From assembly GCA_023457035.1 (NCBI GenBank), contig JAEWNN010000160.1:1-14576 (forward strand): a DNA stretch of 14,576 nt. The letters are read 5' to 3'. Below are positions 12,066 through 14,576 of this stretch, one piece after another. The translations under genes and the position numbers were made by a program. The number at the start of each line of letters is the position of its first letter. Position 1 is the first letter of the stretch. The stretch is from Verrucomicrobiota bacterium (GTDB lineage Bacteria > Verrucomicrobiota > Verrucomicrobiia > Opitutales > Opitutaceae). Below the pieces are notes generated by a model. It was not told the origin of the DNA. It saw only the letters and a list, made by a program, of their open reading frames with translations, and searched no databases.

Positions 12066-13640
12066 ATGTGTGCCGATTTTTCTAGCCGATCGGATGCCCG
12101 CCTAGCCGGGATCTCGATCGAGCGGTTGCTCGCGGCGCAGGCGCAGGCGGCGTGGATCTGCGACGCGGAGACGTGCGAGGTGCTCGCCTGCAATCCCGCG
12201 GCTGCGGCGCATCTGGGCTGTCGCGCGGCGCTTCCGGCCGGTCATCGCCTCGCGGCGGCCGGCTCCGTGGCGCGGCCAGTCCGGGCGGTGGTGGCGTGGC
12301 CCCAGGATGACGCGCCCCAGACGGCGCTCTGGGCGTTGCAGCGCCCCGCGGGCGGCACGATGGTCACCCCGGTCTCGGTGGTGTGGTTGGACGAGACCGC
12401 ACCGGGCCGGATCCTGGTGACGGCGCAACCGCCGCCGGCTCCGCCGCCCCCGCCGGTGGCGCGCCGGACGGAGGACGAGCTGTTGCGCGCGGCGAAGCGG
12501 GAATCCCTCGAGTTGCTCGCCGGCGGCGTGGCCCACGACTTCAACAACCTGCTCACCGCCCTGATGGGCAACCTCGCGATGGCGCGGATGGATACCGGGT
12601 TGAACGCCGAGGTGCAGGAGTGGCTCGCGGAGGCGGAGAAGGCCGCGGGGCGGGCACGTGACCTCACCCGGCAGTTGCTGGCGTTCGCCACCGGAGGGGA
12701 GCCGGTGCGGCGGTTGGCGGAGCTGGGACCCGGCCTGCGCGAGGCGGCGCAGTTTGCGCGGCAAGGCTCGCGGGTGCGCTGCGAATTATCGGTGGCCGAC
12801 GACCTGTGGCCGGCGGAGGTGGACATGGGCCAGATCGGCCAGGTGGTGCACAACCTCGTGCTCAACGCCGTGCAGGCGATGCCGGGCGGCGGCGTGGTCA
12901 CCGTCACCGCCCGCAACCTGGGCAGCGAGGCGGCCCGCGAACTCGGCCTGGGGGCGCATCCGTTCGTGGCGATCGAGGTTCGCGATACGGGGCCCGGGAT
13001 CAAGCCCGAGGACCTAGTGCGGCTTTTCCAGCCGCATTTCACGACGAAGCGCCATGGCTCCGGGCTGGGCCTGGTCACCTCGCAAGCGATCGCGCGCCGG
13101 CATTGCGGTGCGCTGCGGGTGGAGTCGCCGCCAGGGGCGGGCGCGGTGTTCCGGCTGTATCTGCCCGCGCAGCCCGGGGCGGTGGTGGCCGGGCCCGACG
13201 GCGAGCCGACGCTGCCGCAGTTGCGCGGTCGGGTGCTGTTCATGGACGACGAGGCATCGATCCGGCAGATGGTGCCGACGTTGCTCGGCCGGCTCGGTTT
13301 GACGAGCGAAGTGGTGGGCGATGGCGGCGAAGCGATCGCGGCCTACAACCGCGCGGTGGCCGAAGGCCGTCGTCCCGATGTGGTGATCCTCGATCTCACG
13401 GTGCCGGCGGGTCTCGGCGCGCTGGAGACACTGCAGCGCCTGCGCGTGCAGCATCCCGGCGTGCGGGCGCTGGTCTCAAGCGGCTACGCGGCCGATCCGG
13501 TGCTGCTCAACCACCAGTCGCACGGGTTCTGCGGCGCGGTCATCAAGCCGTACCGCCTCGGGGAACTGGCCGAGGTGCTCGGGCGCACGCTCCGACCGGC
13601 CTGTCCGGAGTCCGAAGCGCAGGCCGAGACTCGCGGGTGA
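12066..13640 (+). CDS. Hybrid sensor histidine kinase with C-terminal receiver domain
   Basis: A 524-residue soluble protein: no transmembrane segment or signal peptide. Residues about 15-115 look like a degenerate PAS-type input (AAWICDAETCEVLACNPAAAAHLG). A proline run at 121-130 is a linker. The DHp domain starts at about 134; the phospho-acceptor is His157 in GGVAHDFNNLLT, the H-box form of the NtrB-like group. The ATPase domain has the N-box NLVLNAVQAMP (263-273), DTGPGI (307-312) and GSGLGL (331-336). A linker leads to a receiver domain from about 388: acidic DDE (394-396), phospho-acceptor Asp443 (VVILDLTVP), Ser471/Ser472, Lys494 (IKPY). All catalytic residues are intact. The receiver is terminal, so the output partner is not encoded here; the convergent small DHp protein is the only nearby signalling gene. 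AGGA lies 8 nt before the ATG. Confidence 0.93.
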   Translation: MCADFSSRSDARLAGISIERLLAAQAQAAWICDAETCEVLACNPAAAAHLGCRAALPAGHRLAAAGSVARPVRAVVAWPQDDAPQTALWALQRPAGGTMVTPVSVVWLDETAPGRILVTAQPPPAPPPPPVARRTEDELLRAAKRESLELLAGGVAHDFNNLLTALMGNLAMARMDTGLNAEVQEWLAEAEKAAGRARDLTRQLLAFATGGEPVRRLAELGPGLREAAQFARQGSRVRCELSVADDLWPAEVDMGQIGQVVHNLVLNAVQAMPGGGVVTVTARNLGSEAARELGLGAHPFVAIEVRDTGPGIKPEDLVRLFQPHFTTKRHGSGLGLVTSQAIARRHCGALRVESPPGAGAVFRLYLPAQPGAVVAGPDGEPTLPQLRGRVLFMDDEASIRQMVPTLLGRLGLTSEVVGDGGEAIAAYNRAVAEGRRPDVVILDLTVPAGLGALETLQRLRVQHPGVRALVSSGYAADPVLLNHQSHGFCGAVIKPYRLGELAEVLGRTLRPACPESEAQAETRG

Positions 13641-13704
13641 CCGGGCTGTGTCGGGCTGACGGGGCCGGTTGACGAGAGGCGCGCGGCGAACAGCGGACCG
13701 GTGG

Positions 13705-13721
13705 CGGTGCGGAGCGCACCG
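13705..13721. terminator. Hairpin between convergent kinase and DHp genes
   Basis: CGGTGCG-GAG-CGCACCG, a perfect 7-bp stem with a 3-nt loop, about midway between the two stop codons. It could serve both transcripts, but neither side has a T-tract. Confidence 0.35.
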
Positions 13722-13796
13722 TCGCTCCGGGCAACGGCTCCTCGGTCTTCCGACTCCGGCCCCTGGCGCTCGAACGGTTGGACCGCCTGCCTTGGT

Positions 13797-14171
13797 TCAG
13801 TGCGTGGTCTTGGTGCCCCGCAGCGCCTGCGCCGCCGCATCGGCGGCGGTGGCGATCTCGCGCACCCGGACCGCATCTGTTGTCGCGAGCGTGTTGCTGC
13901 CCGCGAGGAAATCGGCCAGCATGCGGATCAGGCCGAGGTGGTTGTTCAGCTCATGGCGCAACTCCGGGGAGATGCCCGAAGTGGGGCCGGGCACCTGGGG
14001 GCGGGCCGCGACCACCCCGTCGGCTCTGCTTTGCGCGAGGACGGCCGCCACGGTTGCGGCATCGTCCAGTGTCTCGAGCAAGCAGCCGGGCGCACCGGCG
14101 CGCAGTGCCCTCCTGATACGCTCGGCGTTCTCGGGCGAATCCGCGTGGACGAGGAGGTGCAGCGGCGTCAT
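13797..14171 (-). CDS. Small protein with degenerate receiver-like half and orphan DHp (H-box) segment
   Basis: A 124-residue product that I do not recognise as a named family. Residues 1-55, MTPLHLLVHADSPENAERIR... with a helix-strand continuation, resemble the start of a response-regulator receiver domain (usually I/L-L-V-V/D-D-D-S). Here the acidic pocket is reduced to His9-Ala10-Asp11, and the sequence ends before the phosphorylated Asp of a normal receiver. Residues 66-117 contain SPELRHELNNHLGLIRMLADFL and a second amphipathic helix: a typical H-box (His73-Glu-Leu-Asn-Asn) and helical hairpin of a histidine-kinase DHp domain. No ATP-binding domain follows; TGA comes after KTTH. It could be a phosphotransfer or dimerisation partner, or a kinase remnant. 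The start is ATG 14171; the frame stays open upstream to 14453 but that part is low-complexity. It is convergent with the hybrid kinase. Confidence 0.65.
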   Translation of the reverse strand: MTPLHLLVHADSPENAERIRRALRAGAPGCLLETLDDAATVAAVLAQSRADGVVAARPQVPGPTSGISPELRHELNNHLGLIRMLADFLAGSNTLATTDAVRVREIATAADAAAQALRGTKTTH

Positions 14172-14382
14172 GGCAGGTCGGGCCCACCCTGCGGGGGGAG
14201 CGGAACTGCGTAAAGAGCCATCTGGGGTGCGGTCGGCCGACAGGAAGCCGCAACCTTCCGCCGGTGGCGAGGCGGGCGCGGACCGAGGCGGCCCCAGGAG
14301 CGACCCGCGGACGCCGGTCGCCCGCGGAGGTTTGTGTTGCCAGTCCGGGGGTGGGGCGGAAGCATCCAGCCTTTGTACCAAC

Positions 14383-14576
14383 ATGCTACGTAAGATTATC
14401 GGTGGTCTGAAATCGCTCACCCGTTCGTTGAAGGGGAAACCTTCCGAGCCCAAATCCGGAGGTGCGCACGGCCACGCGACGCGTCAGCCCAAGGCAGGCC
14501 GCGCCCAAGGGGGCGGGCCCCGGCCCGCGGCGAAAGGGCCGCGGGAGGAGCGGAGCCGCGGGCCGCGCCACGAAGG
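14383..14576 (+). CDS. N-terminus of a basic, disordered protein (runs off the window)
   Basis: The frame opens at ATG 14383 and remains open to the edge (64 codons). Residues 1-17 (MLRKIIGGLKSLTRSLK) could form an amphipathic basic helix. The rest is Gly/Arg/Lys/Pro-rich (GGGPRPAAKG, EERSRGPRH) and would be unstructured and nucleic-acid-binding. Such extensions precede RNA-related enzymes, for example DEAD-box helicases, in several high-GC phyla, but no catalytic motif is visible. It is divergent from the small DHp gene across 211 bp. The upstream region lacks a Shine-Dalgarno sequence. Confidence 0.55.
   Translation, partial: MLRKIIGGLKSLTRSLKGKPSEPKSGGAHGHATRQPKAGRAQGGGPRPAAKGPREERSRGPRHE

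Noticed and set aside
13054..13672. Plus-strand open frames inside the kinase gene in other frames
   Set aside because: Composition-driven shadows of the receiver and ATPase domain coding sequence.
14172..14453. Longer start for the small DHp protein (218 residues)
   Set aside because: The extra N-terminus is Pro/Arg/Ser-rich and overlaps the start of the divergent gene at 14383; receiver-like sequence begins at ATG 14171.

Overview
The window is high-GC bacterial DNA. It most resembles a Verrucomicrobiota chromosome, probably the Opitutales/Opitutaceae. This is an inference from gene content (LemA, overlapping nadD-rsfS with a lysine-rich RsfS tail, a PilV/PilW/PilX-like operon with a very large PilX-like member), the near absence of Shine-Dalgarno leaders and the abundance of short palindromic intergenic repeats. 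No rRNA, tRNA, CRISPR array, transposase or phage gene was found.

Layout. The 5' edge carries most of a lemA gene on the minus strand. A gene-less purine-biased stretch with a 7-bp tandem repeat and hairpins follows. Then nadD and rsfS lie on the plus strand, overlapping by an ATGA stop/start. A 550-bp intergenic region downstream holds two mirror-image hairpins, copies of a dispersed palindrome and a textbook intrinsic terminator. A DUF481-type outer-membrane beta-barrel protein (minus) is divergent from a three-gene plus-strand operon encoding PilV-like and PilW-like prepilins and a 1006-residue PilX-like protein. This operon is visibly less GC-rich than its flanks.

After a 663-bp gene-less stretch come a small lipoprotein with a BamE-like look (minus) and a CopA-type P1B ATPase without a metal-binding N-terminal domain (minus). 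A hybrid histidine kinase (plus) diverges from the ATPase. Convergent to the kinase is a 124-residue protein combining a degenerate receiver-like half with an isolated DHp-like (H-box) segment. The right edge holds the start of a basic, disordered N-terminus of an unidentified protein.

How the genes work together. nadD-rsfS is a housekeeping pair (NAD synthesis and ribosome silencing). The three pilin-like genes probably form a minor-pilin priming/tip complex. The kinase and the small DHp protein may act together, but the sequence only suggests this. The most unusual signals are the giant PilX-like protein, the histone-H1-like tail on RsfS, the orphan DHp protein, and a recurrent CCTCC-like (anti-SD-like) leader 5-6 nt before several start codons in place of a Shine-Dalgarno sequence.
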